Positions 25,775 to 34,003 of a stretch of DNA of 64,000 bases are shown here, piece after piece. The notes below the pieces were generated by a model. The model was not told where the DNA came from and searched no databases. It saw only the letters and a list, made by a program, of their open reading frames with translations. Position numbers and translations under genes: made by a program. The DNA is from VBCG01 sp044226535 (GTDB lineage: Bacteria > Pseudomonadota > Gammaproteobacteria > Burkholderiales > Casimicrobiaceae). The first letter of the stretch is position 1; the number at the start of each line of letters is the position of its first letter. Location: assembly GCA_044226535.1 (NCBI GenBank), contig JBGAGT010000001.1, positions 248,001-312,000 on the forward strand. Reading direction: 5' to 3'.

Positions 25775-26998
25775 CTACTGCGCCTTCTTGACGAAGTGGC
25801 GCGGCGAGATGCCGATCAGCAGCAGCAGGGCGCGGACGATCGGCGTCACGCCGGCGAGCTGCACGGCGCGCCGCTGCGACTCGATGCGGTTGATGAGGTT
25901 GAGCAGCGTTCCCGCGCAGACGAAGTCGATGCGGTCGACGCCCGAAAAGTCGATGGGCACCAGGCTGCGGCCCTGCGCGAACTCGTTGAGCTGCGCGAGC
26001 TGCGGCGCGGCCGAGCCCGCCATCACGCCGGTCCAGGCCAGCATGTCGCCCTGCGCGGCGGGTGCCTCGGGCTCGTCGTCGGGCACGGCGGCAGCCGGCG
26101 CGGGCGCGGCACTCCTGGGCGGCGGCTCCCACGACGGCGGCGACTGCTCGAAGGCGATCGCGTACTCGATCGCGCGATCGTCGAAGGCCGCCTGGTCGTG
26201 CAACCACTGCATCAGCTCCAGCGACAGCAGCCACACGCCGTCGCCGGCGTCGCGGCCGCGCTTGACCAGCGACTCGATGGCTGCCCGCAGCTTCTCGGGA
26301 CGCTGCAGCACCAGCGAGAACTGCGCCTGCCGTGCGTGCGCCAGTGCCTCGGCGAGGAGCTTGGCGCCGGCGTCGTCGAACCCCGTGAGCGAGGCCATGT
26401 CGATGCGCGCCTGCGGCACCTTGCGCTCGATGGCGCGCTTGAGGCCCTCGAGCTGGCCCGCGCTCGCCGCCGACAGCTTGCCGCTGATGGCGAGGTAGCC
26501 GCCCGCGACGGCGCGCGTGCCCTCGCTGGGCTTGGCGTCCTCGTTCCACGGGGGTGCGGAGCGCTCGAACTGCACGACGTACTGCATGGCGAGCTGGTCG
26601 AAGGCGCTGCGGTCGCCGGCGCGCTGGTAGAGGTCGAAGAGCGCGAGCCAGGCGAGCGAGGACTGGCGCGCATCGTGGTCCGCGGCGACGCCCTGCTCGA
26701 GGGTCTTGCGCGCGAGCTCGGATTGCCCGCTGGCGTAGAGCAGCGCGGCGTTCTCCAGCACGGCGCAAAGGCCCGGGTTGGCGTGCTGGACCTCGATGGC
26801 CGAGGTCGAGGGGGGTGCGCCCATCAGGCTCGCGCCGGTCACGGTGATGTCGCGCGCGGTGGGCTCGCGGGCGCGCTGCGCGCCCTTGACGGCCTGCGCG
26901 GCGAGCTCGCGGGCAGACTGCGGGCGCGCGGACGCCACCCCGGGCACGCGCTTGGCCGGCACGGGCTCAGGGCGCTTGGGTTTCTGGAAGAGCGCCAT
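25775..26998 (-). CDS. STAS-domain protein with duplicated architecture
   Basis: A 407-residue cytoplasmic protein. After a basic N-terminus, the helical segment SAFDQLAMQYVVQFERSAPPW (about 125-150) is followed by a STAS-like domain (ISGKLSAASAGQLEGLKRAI through IDMASLTGFDDAGAKLLAEAL). The same pair recurs as AAFDDRAIEYAIAFEQSPPSW and a second STAS-like domain (about 330-400, FSGVDRIDFVCAGTLLNLIN). STAS domains usually act as anti-sigma antagonists or nucleotide-dependent switches. No kinase partner is nearby, so the role is open. It is followed downstream by hslV. Confidence 0.7.
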   Translation of the reverse strand: MALFQKPKRPEPVPAKRVPGVASARPQSARELAAQAVKGAQRAREPTARDITVTGASLMGAPPSTSAIEVQHANPGLCAVLENAALLYASGQSELARKTLEQGVAADHDARQSSLAWLALFDLYQRAGDRSAFDQLAMQYVVQFERSAPPWNEDAKPSEGTRAVAGGYLAISGKLSAASAGQLEGLKRAIERKVPQARIDMASLTGFDDAGAKLLAEALAHARQAQFSLVLQRPEKLRAAIESLVKRGRDAGDGVWLLSLELMQWLHDQAAFDDRAIEYAIAFEQSPPSWEPPPRSAAPAPAAAVPDDEPEAPAAQGDMLAWTGVMAGSAAPQLAQLNEFAQGRSLVPIDFSGVDRIDFVCAGTLLNLINRIESQRRAVQLAGVTPIVRALLLLIGISPRHFVKKAQ

Positions 26999-27111
26999 CG
27001 GGCAAATTATGCAGGCGGGGCCGCCTCTGGGCAAACGGGCGAACTGGGAGGCGGCCGCGGCGGGGGAGTTCCCCGCCGGCCGACATGCGTGTGGCGCCGG
27101 GTTCCCGGCGG

Positions 27112-27708
27112 TCAGGCCTTCGCGAGGTTCTGCGCCGCGAAGTCCCAGTTGAGGAGCTTGTCGATCACCGCGTTGACGTGGTCGGGGCGGCGGTTCTGGT
27201 AGTCGAGGTAGTACGCGTGCTCCCAGACGTCGATGGTCAGGAGCGCGGTCTGCCCCTTGGTCATCGGTGTCTCGGCGTTGGGCGTCTTCACCAGCTTGAG
27301 CTTGCCGCCTTCGGCGACCAGCCAGCCCCAGCCCGAGCCGAACTGGGTCACGCAGGTCTGCGCGAAGTCGGCCTTGAACTTGTCGTAGCCGCCGAGATCG
27401 CTGTCGATCATCGTGGCGAGCTTGCCGGTCGGCTTGCCGCCCGCGCCGGGCTTGAGGCAGTTCCAGTAGAACGTGTGGTTCCACACCTGGGCGGCGTTGT
27501 TGAACACGCCGGCCTTGTCGGCCTTGCCGGAGGTCGCCTTGACGATGTCCTCGAGCGACGCGTTCTCGAACTCGGTGCCCGCGACCAGCTTGTTGAGGTT
27601 GTCGACGTAGGCCTTGTGGTGCTTGCCGTAGTGGAAGCCCAGCGTATTGGCGGAGATGACGGGATCGAGCGCGTTCTCGGCGAACGGCAGCGGCGGAAGC
27701 GTGAACAT
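27112..27708 (-). CDS. sodB: iron superoxide dismutase
   Basis: Converts superoxide to peroxide and oxygen in the cytoplasm. The 198-residue protein has the metal ligands of the Fe/Mn family: His in LGFHYGKHHKAYV, His in QVWNHTFYWN, and Asp/His in DVWEHAYYLDY. The FNNAAQVWNH arrangement, with the glutamine in the N-terminal half, is typical of Fe-dependent enzymes. It lies next to a periplasmic Cu,Zn enzyme gene (27814-28371), so cytoplasmic and exported superoxide defences are adjacent. Confidence 0.96.
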   Translation of the reverse strand: MFTLPPLPFAENALDPVISANTLGFHYGKHHKAYVDNLNKLVAGTEFENASLEDIVKATSGKADKAGVFNNAAQVWNHTFYWNCLKPGAGGKPTGKLATMIDSDLGGYDKFKADFAQTCVTQFGSGWGWLVAEGGKLKLVKTPNAETPMTKGQTALLTIDVWEHAYYLDYQNRRPDHVNAVIDKLLNWDFAAQNLAKA

Positions 27709-27813
27709 GGCGACGGCTCCTTGTTGTTGGCCCGGCGGTTTACGTGGCGGGTGGGGTCGGCGACGCGCACCCTCGCGGGCCCGCGCAGGCTGCGTGCCTT
27801 GCGGCGCGCCCTG

Positions 27814-28371
27814 CTATCGCAGCCTGATCACGCCGCAACCGGCGCGCGCCCCGGAATTGCCGGTGGGTTGTGTAGTGTAGTCGTCGGCGTCCTTGTGGAC
27901 GATCAGCGCCTTGCCTACGATGCTGTGGGGCCCCGCCGACACGGTCACGCCGTGCAGCACGAACGAGGCGTCGACGACGCCGTTGGCGTCGGCCTTGATG
28001 GCGGGCATGTCGCCCGCGTGGTGCGGGCCCGATTGCGGCCCGTGGGGACTGCCGTCGGGGTTGAAGTGGCCGCCCGCGCTGGCCGCGTCCGGCGCGCTGC
28101 AATCACCCTTTTCGTGCATGTGGAAGCCGTGCTCGCTGCCCGGCGCGAAGCCGGAGAGCGAGGCCACCACCACCACGGCGTCGTCTTCCTGCATGAAGCG
28201 CACCGTGCCGCGCGCCTGGTTGCCCTTGGTGGGCTCGACCGCCGCCACGGCGACGATCGACGGGCGCTTGGCGCGCGCATCCTGTGCCGGCTGCGCCGGC
28301 GAAGGGCCCTGCGCGCAGGCCGCGAGGGCCAGCGAAGCCGCCAGCGACGCGACGACGGGGAGTGCCCGCAA
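27814..28371 (-). CDS. sodC: exported Cu,Zn superoxide dismutase
   Basis: A 185-residue periplasmic or lipid-anchored Cu,Zn SOD. The N-terminus (SLAASLALAAC) reads as a lipoprotein signal with Cys19. The copper/zinc ligands are present: His84 and His86 in FHMHEKGDC, His102 in GGHFNP, His118 and Asp121 in the HHAGD segment, and His159 in LIVHKDADDY. Cys91 and Cys179 fit the conserved disulfide. Translation probably starts at TTG 28371, right after the dksA stop, because no ATG gives a signal peptide in this frame. Confidence 0.92.
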   Translation of the reverse strand: MRALPVVASLAASLALAACAQGPSPAQPAQDARAKRPSIVAVAAVEPTKGNQARGTVRFMQEDDAVVVVASLSGFAPGSEHGFHMHEKGDCSAPDAASAGGHFNPDGSPHGPQSGPHHAGDMPAIKADANGVVDASFVLHGVTVSAGPHSIVGKALIVHKDADDYTTQPTGNSGARAGCGVIRLR

Positions 28372-28373
28372 GC

Positions 28374-28817
28374 TCAGTCCCCGTAGAGCTTCTGCACGCG
28401 TTCGCGGCGCTCCTGCGCCTCGAGCGACAAGGTCGCCGTGGGGCGCGCGAGCAGGCGCGCGATGCCGATGGGCTCGCCGGTCTCCTCGCAGAAGCCGTAG
28501 GAGCCGTCGTCGATGAGGCGGATCGACTTCTCGACCTTCTTCAGGAGCTTGCGCTCGCGGTCGCGCGTGCGCAGCTCGAGCGTGTACTCCTCCTCGAGCG
28601 TGGCGCGGTCGGAAGGGTCGGTGGTGATCTCGTTCTCGCGCAGGTGCTCGCCGGTGTCGTCGGCGTTCTGCAGCAACTGGTCGCGCAGCTCGGTGAGGCG
28701 CTGGCGGAAAAACGCGAGCTGGGCCTCGTTCATGTAGTCCTTCTCCGGCGCCTTGAGGATCTCCTCCTCGGAGAGTTCCTTGACCTTCTTCAGCGCCGTT
28801 GCGGTCTTGCCTGCCAT
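28374..28817 (-). CDS. dksA: RNA polymerase-binding transcription factor DksA (single-Cys type)
   Basis: DksA binds the RNA polymerase secondary channel and works with ppGpp in the stringent response. The 147-residue protein has the long coiled-coil with the tip acidic residues in TDPSDRATLEEE. The zinc-finger region keeps only Cys110; the other three positions are Thr113, Ser131 and Ala134, so no zinc site can form. This pattern is common in beta- and alphaproteobacterial DksA and is not damage. The genes downstream on this strand include sodC and sodB. Confidence 0.95.
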   Translation of the reverse strand: MAGKTATALKKVKELSEEEILKAPEKDYMNEAQLAFFRQRLTELRDQLLQNADDTGEHLRENEITTDPSDRATLEEEYTLELRTRDRERKLLKKVEKSIRLIDDGSYGFCEETGEPIGIARLLARPTATLSLEAQERRERVQKLYGD

Positions 28818-28866
28818 GCGATGTACTCCACTGGGGCGCCAAAACCGGCGCCGCGGTTAACATGGG

Positions 28867-28872
28867 ATTATA
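28867..28872 (-). promoter_or_regulatory. candidate -10 box for dksA
   Basis: A perfect TATAAT on the minus strand, 50 nt upstream of the dksA start codon, in the spacer shared with the divergent pyrC gene. No clear -35 hexamer is seen at consensus distance. Confidence 0.55.
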
Positions 28873-28951
28873 GCGTGTCGCGAAGGCCCTGCGCCAGCCG
28901 CCCCGGGCGGCGGGCTCCGCCCGGCCCGCGACGGCAAATCCCGTCGAAACA

Positions 28952-30022
28952 ATGACTTCCCAGCGCCCTCCCACGCCATCCGACGACCGGCCGAGCCTTG
29001 CGCTGGCCCGCCCCGACGACCTGCACCTGCACCTGCGCGACGGTCCCGCCATGGCGAGCGTCCTGGGCGCCACCGCCCGCGTGTTCGGTCGAGCAATCGT
29101 CATGCCCAACCTGAAGCCCCCCGTGACGACGGTCGCCCAGGCAGCCGCCTATCGCGGGCGCATCCTCGCTGCGCTGCCGGCCGGGTCAGGATTCGAGCCG
29201 CTGATGACGCTCTACCTCACCGACCGCATGCCGGCCGACGAGATCGCGCGCGCCCGCGACTCGGGTTTCGTGCACGCCTGCAAGTACTACCCCGCCGGTG
29301 CCACCACCAACTCCGAGTCGGGCATCACCTCGATCGATCGCGCCTGGCCGCTGTTCGAGGCGATGCAGCGCCACGGCGTGGTGCTCTGCCTGCACGGCGA
29401 GGTCACCGATCCCGAGGTCGACGTGTTCGACCGCGAGCGCGTGTTCGTCGAGCGGCATCTTGCGCGCATCGTCGCGGACTTCCCGGCGCTCAAGGTCGTG
29501 TTCGAGCACGCCACCACCCGCGAGGCCGTCGACTTCGTCGCCGCAGCGGGGCCGAACGTCGCCGCCACGATCACGCCCCAACACCTGCTGCATTCGCGCA
29601 ACGCCATGCTCGCGGGCTTCCTGCGGCCGCACCTTTTCTGCCTGCCCATCCTCAAGCGCGAGTCGCACCGCCAGGCGCTCGTCGCCGCGGCCACCTCGGG
29701 CAGCCCGAAGTTCTTCCTGGGCACCGACAGCGCGCCGCATGCGCGCGGCGCCAAGGAAAGCGCCTGCGGCTGCGCGGGCTGCTATTCGGCGCCCGCCGCG
29801 CTGCCGCTGTACGCGCGCGCCTTCGAGGCGGCCGGCGCGCTCGACCGGCTCGAGGGCTTCGCCAGCCACTTCGGCGCCGACTTCTACGGCCTCCCCCGCA
29901 GCCGCCAGCGCGTCACCCTCGTGCGCGAGCCCTGGACGGTGCCGGAGTCGCTCGCCTTCGGCGACACGGGCATCGTCCCGCTGGCGGCCGGCGAGACGCT
30001 CGACTGGCGCGTCGCCGTCTAG
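28952..30022 (+). CDS. pyrC: dihydroorotase (class II, PyrC)
   Basis: Catalyses reversible cyclisation of carbamoyl aspartate to dihydroorotate in pyrimidine synthesis. The 356-residue protein has the metal-binding HLHLRDG motif near residue 26, the carbamylated lysine in CKYYPAGATTNS, histidines in LCLHGEV and VFEHATT, and the Asp in FLGTDSAPHARGAKE. It is close to 347-residue E. coli PyrC apart from about ten extra N-terminal residues. Divergent from dksA. Confidence 0.95.
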   Translation: MTSQRPPTPSDDRPSLALARPDDLHLHLRDGPAMASVLGATARVFGRAIVMPNLKPPVTTVAQAAAYRGRILAALPAGSGFEPLMTLYLTDRMPADEIARARDSGFVHACKYYPAGATTNSESGITSIDRAWPLFEAMQRHGVVLCLHGEVTDPEVDVFDRERVFVERHLARIVADFPALKVVFEHATTREAVDFVAAAGPNVAATITPQHLLHSRNAMLAGFLRPHLFCLPILKRESHRQALVAAATSGSPKFFLGTDSAPHARGAKESACGCAGCYSAPAALPLYARAFEAAGALDRLEGFASHFGADFYGLPRSRQRVTLVREPWTVPESLAFGDTGIVPLAAGETLDWRVAV

Positions 30023-30043
30023 CCTCCGTCATCCCCGCACCCC

Positions 30044-30068
30044 GTCATCCCCGCGAAAGCGGGGACCC
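30044..30068. repeat. dispersed palindromic repeat (REP-like), copy 1
   Basis: The unit GTCATCCCCGCGAAAGCGGGG folds into a CCCCGC/GCGGGG hairpin. The same unit recurs at 30108-30130, and in inverted orientation at 30331-30354, 39871-39899 and 45713-45739. It lies just after the pyrC stop. Confidence 0.85.
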
Positions 30069-30107
30069 AGCCTTGCCGCTGGGGTATTGCGGCAGCTGCG
30101 CAATCGC

Positions 30108-30130
30108 GTCATCCCCGCGAAAGCGGGGAC
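30108..30130. repeat. dispersed palindromic repeat (REP-like), copy 2
   Basis: Second copy of the CCCCGCGAAAGCGGGG palindrome, 64 nt after copy 1 and in the same orientation. Paired REP units of this type are common between bacterial genes. Confidence 0.85.
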
Positions 30131-30242
30131 GCCTGGCGCAGATCGGCAAGCCGTGCGACGGCCGTCGGGGAATCGGGCTTGAGCGGGTGTATCGCGAAAA
30201 CCGATCCCCCGGTGGCCGCCGCACGCATCGCCGAGGGCCATG

Positions 30243-30316
30243 CACGACGCATGTTTGCGCGGGTCGACGCAATACCCTCACACGACGCATGTTTGCGCGG
30301 GTCGACGCAATACCCT
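30243..30316. repeat. two-copy direct repeat, 36-nt unit at 38-nt period
   Basis: Two identical 36-nt copies (30243-30278 and 30281-30316), each containing GCATGTTTGCGCGGGTCGAC, are separated by two nucleotides. Not CRISPR-like: there are only two copies and no spacer of useful length. Function unknown. Confidence 0.85.
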
Positions 30317-30330
30317 AGCCAAAGGCAATG

Positions 30331-30354
30331 GGTCCCCGCTTTCGCGGGGATGAC
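30331..30354. repeat. dispersed palindromic repeat (REP-like), copy 3, inverted
   Basis: The palindrome in the opposite orientation (TCCCCGCTTTCGCGGGGATGAC), 45 nt before the start of rnpB. Together with copies 1 and 2 it brackets the direct duplication. Confidence 0.85.
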
Positions 30355-30384
30355 GATGAACGGGGAACTCACGGACGCGGGTGC

Positions 30385-30390
30385 TATCCT
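30385..30390 (+). promoter_or_regulatory. candidate -10 box of rnpB
   Basis: TATCCT lies 9 nt upstream of the inferred 5' end of the RNase P RNA, the right distance for a -10 element. No good -35 hexamer is visible. Confidence 0.4.
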
Positions 30391-30398
30391 AGTTGCCC

Positions 30399-30742
30399 GA
30401 AGCCAGCCAGGCTGCCGCTGCGCCGTTTCGACGTCGCAGAGGAAAGTCCGGGCTCCGCAGAGCAGGATGCCGGGTAACGCCCGGCCGCCATACGTGCGGC
30501 GTTAGCGCGCCGCGCCAAAGCGAGGAACAGGGCCACAGAGACGAGTCGCCGCCGGCAACGGCGGCGGGTGAAACGCGGCAACCTCCATCCGGAGCAACGC
30601 CAAATAGGCGGACGACGACGCTGCTCGCCGAGTCCGCGGGTAGGCGGCATGAGCGCTACGGCAACGTGGCGCCTTAGATGAATGACAGCCATAGCGCGGG
30701 TCGCACCGCGCCGTAACAGAACCCGGCTTATCGGCTGACTTC
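30399..30742 (+). ncRNA. rnpB: RNase P RNA component, bacterial class A
   Basis: The catalytic RNA that matures the 5' ends of tRNAs. Recognised from the universally conserved P4/CRI segment GAGGAAAGTCCGGGCTCC near 30440, the AGGGCCACAGAGACGAG region, the GGGTGAAACGCGGCAACCTCC segment, and the 3' conserved AACAGAACCCGGCTTATCGG. The 5' sequence GAAGCCAGCC and the 3' sequence GGCTGACTTC form the P1 helix with a single C/A mismatch, which sets both ends. About 344 nt, a normal class A length. Its last 15 nt overlap the 3' end of the acyl-CoA ligase gene on the other strand. Confidence 0.95.
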
Positions 30743-32290
30743 GGCTTTATCCGCGTAGCGGGCGCGCAGCTCGGTCTTCACGACCTTGCCTGCGTTGTTC
30801 TTGGGCAGGGCGTCGACGAACACGTAGGTCTTGGGACGCTTGAAGCGCGCGATGCTATCGATGCACAGCGTGTCGCATTCGCGCTCGACCGTCGCCGCGT
30901 CCGCGCCCTCTCGCAGCACCACGCAGGCGACGACCTCCTCGCCCCACTCGGCATGGGGCCGGCCGATCACCGCGACCTCGGCCACGCCCGGGTGCCGCTG
31001 CAGCACCTCCTCGACCTCGCGCGGGTAGATGTTGCTGCCGCCGCTGATCACCAGGTCCTTGACGCGGTCCTTGAGCGTGAGGAAGCCGTCGGCGTCGAGC
31101 ACGCCGGCGTCGCCCGTATGCAGCCAGCCGCCCGCCAGCGTCGCAGCGCTGGCCACGGGGTTGCGCCAGTAGCCGCGCATCACCGTCGCGCCGCGCACCA
31201 GCACCTCGCCGAGCTCGCCGGGCGCCGATGCGCCGTCGATGCGCAACTCGATGCCCGACTGCGCGCGACCCACCGACGCGAGCCGCGCGGCGTCGTCGCG
31301 CGCCATCGCGTCCGCCAGCGTCGCGCGGTCCATGGCGGCGATGGTCATCGGCGTCTCGCCCTGTCCGTAGATCTGCGCGAGCTTCGGGCCCATCGCCGCG
31401 AAGGCCTCGCGGAGGTCCGCGACGTACATCGGCCCGCCCCCGAACACCAGGCACTTGAAGCGCGCGAGCGACGAAGGCACCAGCACCCCGCCGCGCACCA
31501 GCCGCTTGACCATGGTCGGCGCAGCGAAGAACAGCGCACGCGGCCAGTGCGCCATCAGCAGCGCGATCTCGGCGGGCTCGAAGCCGCCCGACTCGGGCAC
31601 CACGTTCACCGCGCCGCGCGCGACATGCGGGACGATGTACAGCCCCGAGCCATGCGACATCGGCGCGGGATGCAGCAGCGCGTCGCCGGGCTCGATGGCC
31701 TCGACGTCGCGGACGAAGCACGCCGACATCGCCGCGAGGTTGGCGTGCGTGATCTCGACGCCCTTGGGGCGGCCCGTCGTGCCGCTGGTATAGAAGAGCC
31801 ACGCCACCTCGCCGGCCTGGTCGGGTTTCGTGACCAGCGACGCTCCGCGCGCCATCGTCGCGTGCGTCCTCGACCCACGCGCCATCGCCTCGTGCGCCTC
31901 GCCGCCGAGCTCGACGGCGCGAAGGCCCGCGGGGGCCCGGATCGAGCCGATCGCCTGCATCCACTCCCCATCGAGCAGCGCGAGGCGCGCGCCGCTGTCC
32001 TCGAGCACGAAGGCGAGCTCCTGCGGGTGGAGCCTGGCGTTGACGGGCACGGCGACGAGCCTCGCGCGCCAGCAGGCGTACAGCGCCTCGACGTAGGCGG
32101 GATGGTTGCGCGACACCAGCGCGACGCGGTCGCCCGGTGCGAGCCCCTGCGCGCGCCAGGCGGCGGCGAGCGCGTCGACGCGCGCGTCGAGCGTGGCGTA
32201 GTCGTGCAGCGTGCGCGTGCCCGCCGCAACCGCGGGCTCGCCGGGCCAGCGGCGCGCCGTGTCGGCGAGGTCGTCGGCGAGGTTGCGCAT
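30728..32290 (-). CDS. long-chain/aryl acyl-CoA synthetase (AMP-binding)
   Basis: A 520-residue ANL-superfamily ligase. It activates a carboxylic acid as an acyl-adenylate and transfers it to CoA. Visible motifs are FYTSGTTGRPKGVEITH (ATP loop), YGQGETPMT, WLHTGDAGVLDADGF and the C-terminal lysine segment LPKNNAGKVVKTEL. There is no carrier domain, unlike the NRPS-like genes at 48-56 kb. The specific acid is not predictable. It lies 14 nt after the FAD oxidoreductase and ends inside the 3' end of rnpB. Confidence 0.9.
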   Translation of the reverse strand: MRNLADDLADTARRWPGEPAVAAGTRTLHDYATLDARVDALAAAWRAQGLAPGDRVALVSRNHPAYVEALYACWRARLVAVPVNARLHPQELAFVLEDSGARLALLDGEWMQAIGSIRAPAGLRAVELGGEAHEAMARGSRTHATMARGASLVTKPDQAGEVAWLFYTSGTTGRPKGVEITHANLAAMSACFVRDVEAIEPGDALLHPAPMSHGSGLYIVPHVARGAVNVVPESGGFEPAEIALLMAHWPRALFFAAPTMVKRLVRGGVLVPSSLARFKCLVFGGGPMYVADLREAFAAMGPKLAQIYGQGETPMTIAAMDRATLADAMARDDAARLASVGRAQSGIELRIDGASAPGELGEVLVRGATVMRGYWRNPVASAATLAGGWLHTGDAGVLDADGFLTLKDRVKDLVISGGSNIYPREVEEVLQRHPGVAEVAVIGRPHAEWGEEVVACVVLREGADAATVERECDTLCIDSIARFKRPKTYVFVDALPKNNAGKVVKTELRARYADKAEVSR

Positions 32291-32304
32291 CGTGTCGACC
32301 GCGC

Positions 32305-33963
32305 TCAGCCAGCCGCCGCGCCGCGCGGGCGCTTCGCGGCGCGGCCGCCGCGCCGGCGGCGGTCGCGCAGCACCTCGCGCGCGGCGTTGCGTCCGGGGAT
32401 GCCGGTGACGCCGCCGCCGGGATGCGCACCCGAGCCGCAGAGGTACAGCCCCGCGATGGGCATGCGGTAGTCGGCGTTGCCCAGCACCGGCCGCGCGGAA
32501 AAGAGCTGGTCGAGGCCCAGCGCACCATGGAAGATGTCGCCGCCCACGAGCCCGAAGCGGCGCTCGAGGTCGAGCGGCGTCAGCGTCATGCGCCCCAGCA
32601 CGCTGCGGCGGAAGTTGGGCGCGACCGCGTCGACGGTGTCGATCATGCGGTCGGCGAGGTCCTCGCGCGCCTCGTCGAAGCTGCGGCCCGTCACCTGCGG
32701 GAACTGCGGGCTCACGTGCTGGCAGAAGAGGCTCGCGACCTGCGCACCCGGCGGCGCGAGCGAATCGTCGACGACCGAGGGGATGAGAAGCTCGACGATC
32801 GGCGCCCGCGACACGCCCTCGGCGCGCGCGTCGGCGTGCGCGCGGTCCATGTAGCCGAGCGAAGGGGCGATGACGATGCCCGCGCCGTGGTGCGGTTGGG
32901 CACGGGTCCCGGGCGCGGCGCGGAAGTCGGGGAGCTCGGACAGCGCGACGTTCATGCGCAACGTCCCCGAGCCGCAGCGGTAGGCCTCCATGCGCGCGCG
33001 GAAATCGGCGTCGACGCTGGCCGCGTCGACCAGCGTGCCGAACAGGAGCTTGGGGTTGACGTTGGCGACGACGATGCTTCCTTCGACCACCTCCCCGCCC
33101 TGGAGCTCCACGCCGGCCGCGCGGCCGCCCTCGACCACCACGCGGCGCACCGGCGCGTCGAGGCGGATGTCGACGCCGCGCGCGCGGCACTCGGCCGCCA
33201 TCGCCTGTGTGATCGCGCCCATGCCGCCCCTCGCGTGGCCCCAGCTTCCGCGCTTGCCGTTGACCTCGCCGAACACGTGGTGCAGCAGCACGTAGGCCGA
33301 CCCGGGCGTGTACGGGCTCGCGAAGTTGCCGACCACCGAATCGAAGCCGAAGGCGGCCTTGATGGGTGCCGACTCGAACCAGCGGTCGAGGATCTCGCCC
33401 GCGCTCCTGGTGAAGAGGTCGAGCACGTCGCGCTGTCCCGCGAGGTCGAGCCGGCGGAAGCGCTTCGCCACCTTCCATCCGTCGAGCAGCGCGGGAAGGC
33501 CGCCGCCCACGTTCGGGGGGGTGACGTGCAACAGCTCGCGCAGCACGTCGGCGACGCGGTCGAGCATCGCGTAGTACGCGGGCAAGGCCGCGGCGTCGCG
33601 CGCCGAGAAGCGCGCGACCTCGCGCTGCGTCGCCTCGAGGCCGCCGCCCACGCGCAGCGCGTCGTTCCCCTCGAGCGGCAGGAAGTTGGCGAAGGGACGC
33701 TCGACGATGGAAAGGCCGTGCGAGGCGAGCCTCAAGTCGCGGATCACCGCGGGATCGAGCAGGCTCACCGTGTAGCTCGCCGTGGAATTGCGGAAGCCTG
33801 GGTGGAACTCCTCGGTGACCGCGGCGCCGCCGACCACGCCGCGGCGCTCGAGCATGCACACCGACAGGCCGGCCGCCGCGAGGTAGGCGGCGCAGACGAG
33901 GCCGTTGTGGCCCGCGCCGACGATCACCGCGTCGTGGCGGCGGGTGCCCGGGGCGGTCGCCAT
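32305..33963 (-). CDS. FAD-dependent oxidoreductase, phytoene desaturase/PYROXD2-like
   Basis: A 552-residue flavoprotein with the dinucleotide-binding motif AVIVGAGHNGLVCAAYLA and ERRGVVGGAAVTEE, typical of the phytoene dehydrogenase/CrtI-like group. The C-terminal FAD motif is GLYLCGSGAHPGGGVTGIPGRNAA. Such proteins in non-carotenogenic bacteria have unknown substrates. No carotenoid genes are nearby. Its neighbours are fabI and an acyl-CoA ligase, so an acyl or isoprenoid substrate is conceivable. The tail is very Arg-rich (RDRRRRGGRAAKRPRG). Confidence 0.82.
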   Translation of the reverse strand: MATAPGTRRHDAVIVGAGHNGLVCAAYLAAAGLSVCMLERRGVVGGAAVTEEFHPGFRNSTASYTVSLLDPAVIRDLRLASHGLSIVERPFANFLPLEGNDALRVGGGLEATQREVARFSARDAAALPAYYAMLDRVADVLRELLHVTPPNVGGGLPALLDGWKVAKRFRRLDLAGQRDVLDLFTRSAGEILDRWFESAPIKAAFGFDSVVGNFASPYTPGSAYVLLHHVFGEVNGKRGSWGHARGGMGAITQAMAAECRARGVDIRLDAPVRRVVVEGGRAAGVELQGGEVVEGSIVVANVNPKLLFGTLVDAASVDADFRARMEAYRCGSGTLRMNVALSELPDFRAAPGTRAQPHHGAGIVIAPSLGYMDRAHADARAEGVSRAPIVELLIPSVVDDSLAPPGAQVASLFCQHVSPQFPQVTGRSFDEAREDLADRMIDTVDAVAPNFRRSVLGRMTLTPLDLERRFGLVGGDIFHGALGLDQLFSARPVLGNADYRMPIAGLYLCGSGAHPGGGVTGIPGRNAAREVLRDRRRRGGRAAKRPRGAAAG

Positions 33964-34003
33964 GCGGCCTCGCGGTACCTGCGGCCTCGTGGAAGGGCGG
34001 CGG

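Larger units (their letters stand above)
30023..30398. other. repeat-rich spacer without a gene, upstream of rnpB
   Basis: About 376 nt with no credible coding sequence; the short reading frames here run through repeats. It holds three palindromic units (30044-30068, 30108-30130 and, inverted, 30331-30354) and a 38-nt-period direct duplication at 30243-30316. The last part contains the likely rnpB promoter. Confidence 0.8.

Noticed and set aside
28374..28817. DksA judged defective because three zinc-finger cysteines are missing
   Set aside because: Single-cysteine DksA is the normal form in many beta- and alphaproteobacteria; coiled-coil and tip residues are intact.
30243..30316. CRISPR-like or attachment-site duplication
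   Set aside because: Only two copies separated by two nucleotides, no integrase, tRNA or element between them.
30045..30372. Short reading frames in the spacer before rnpB
   Set aside because: They run through repeats in several frames on both strands, with no conserved protein features.
32305..33963. Carotenoid desaturase
   Set aside because: CrtI-like fold only; no phytoene synthase or other carotenoid gene nearby, and neighbours are fatty-acid related.
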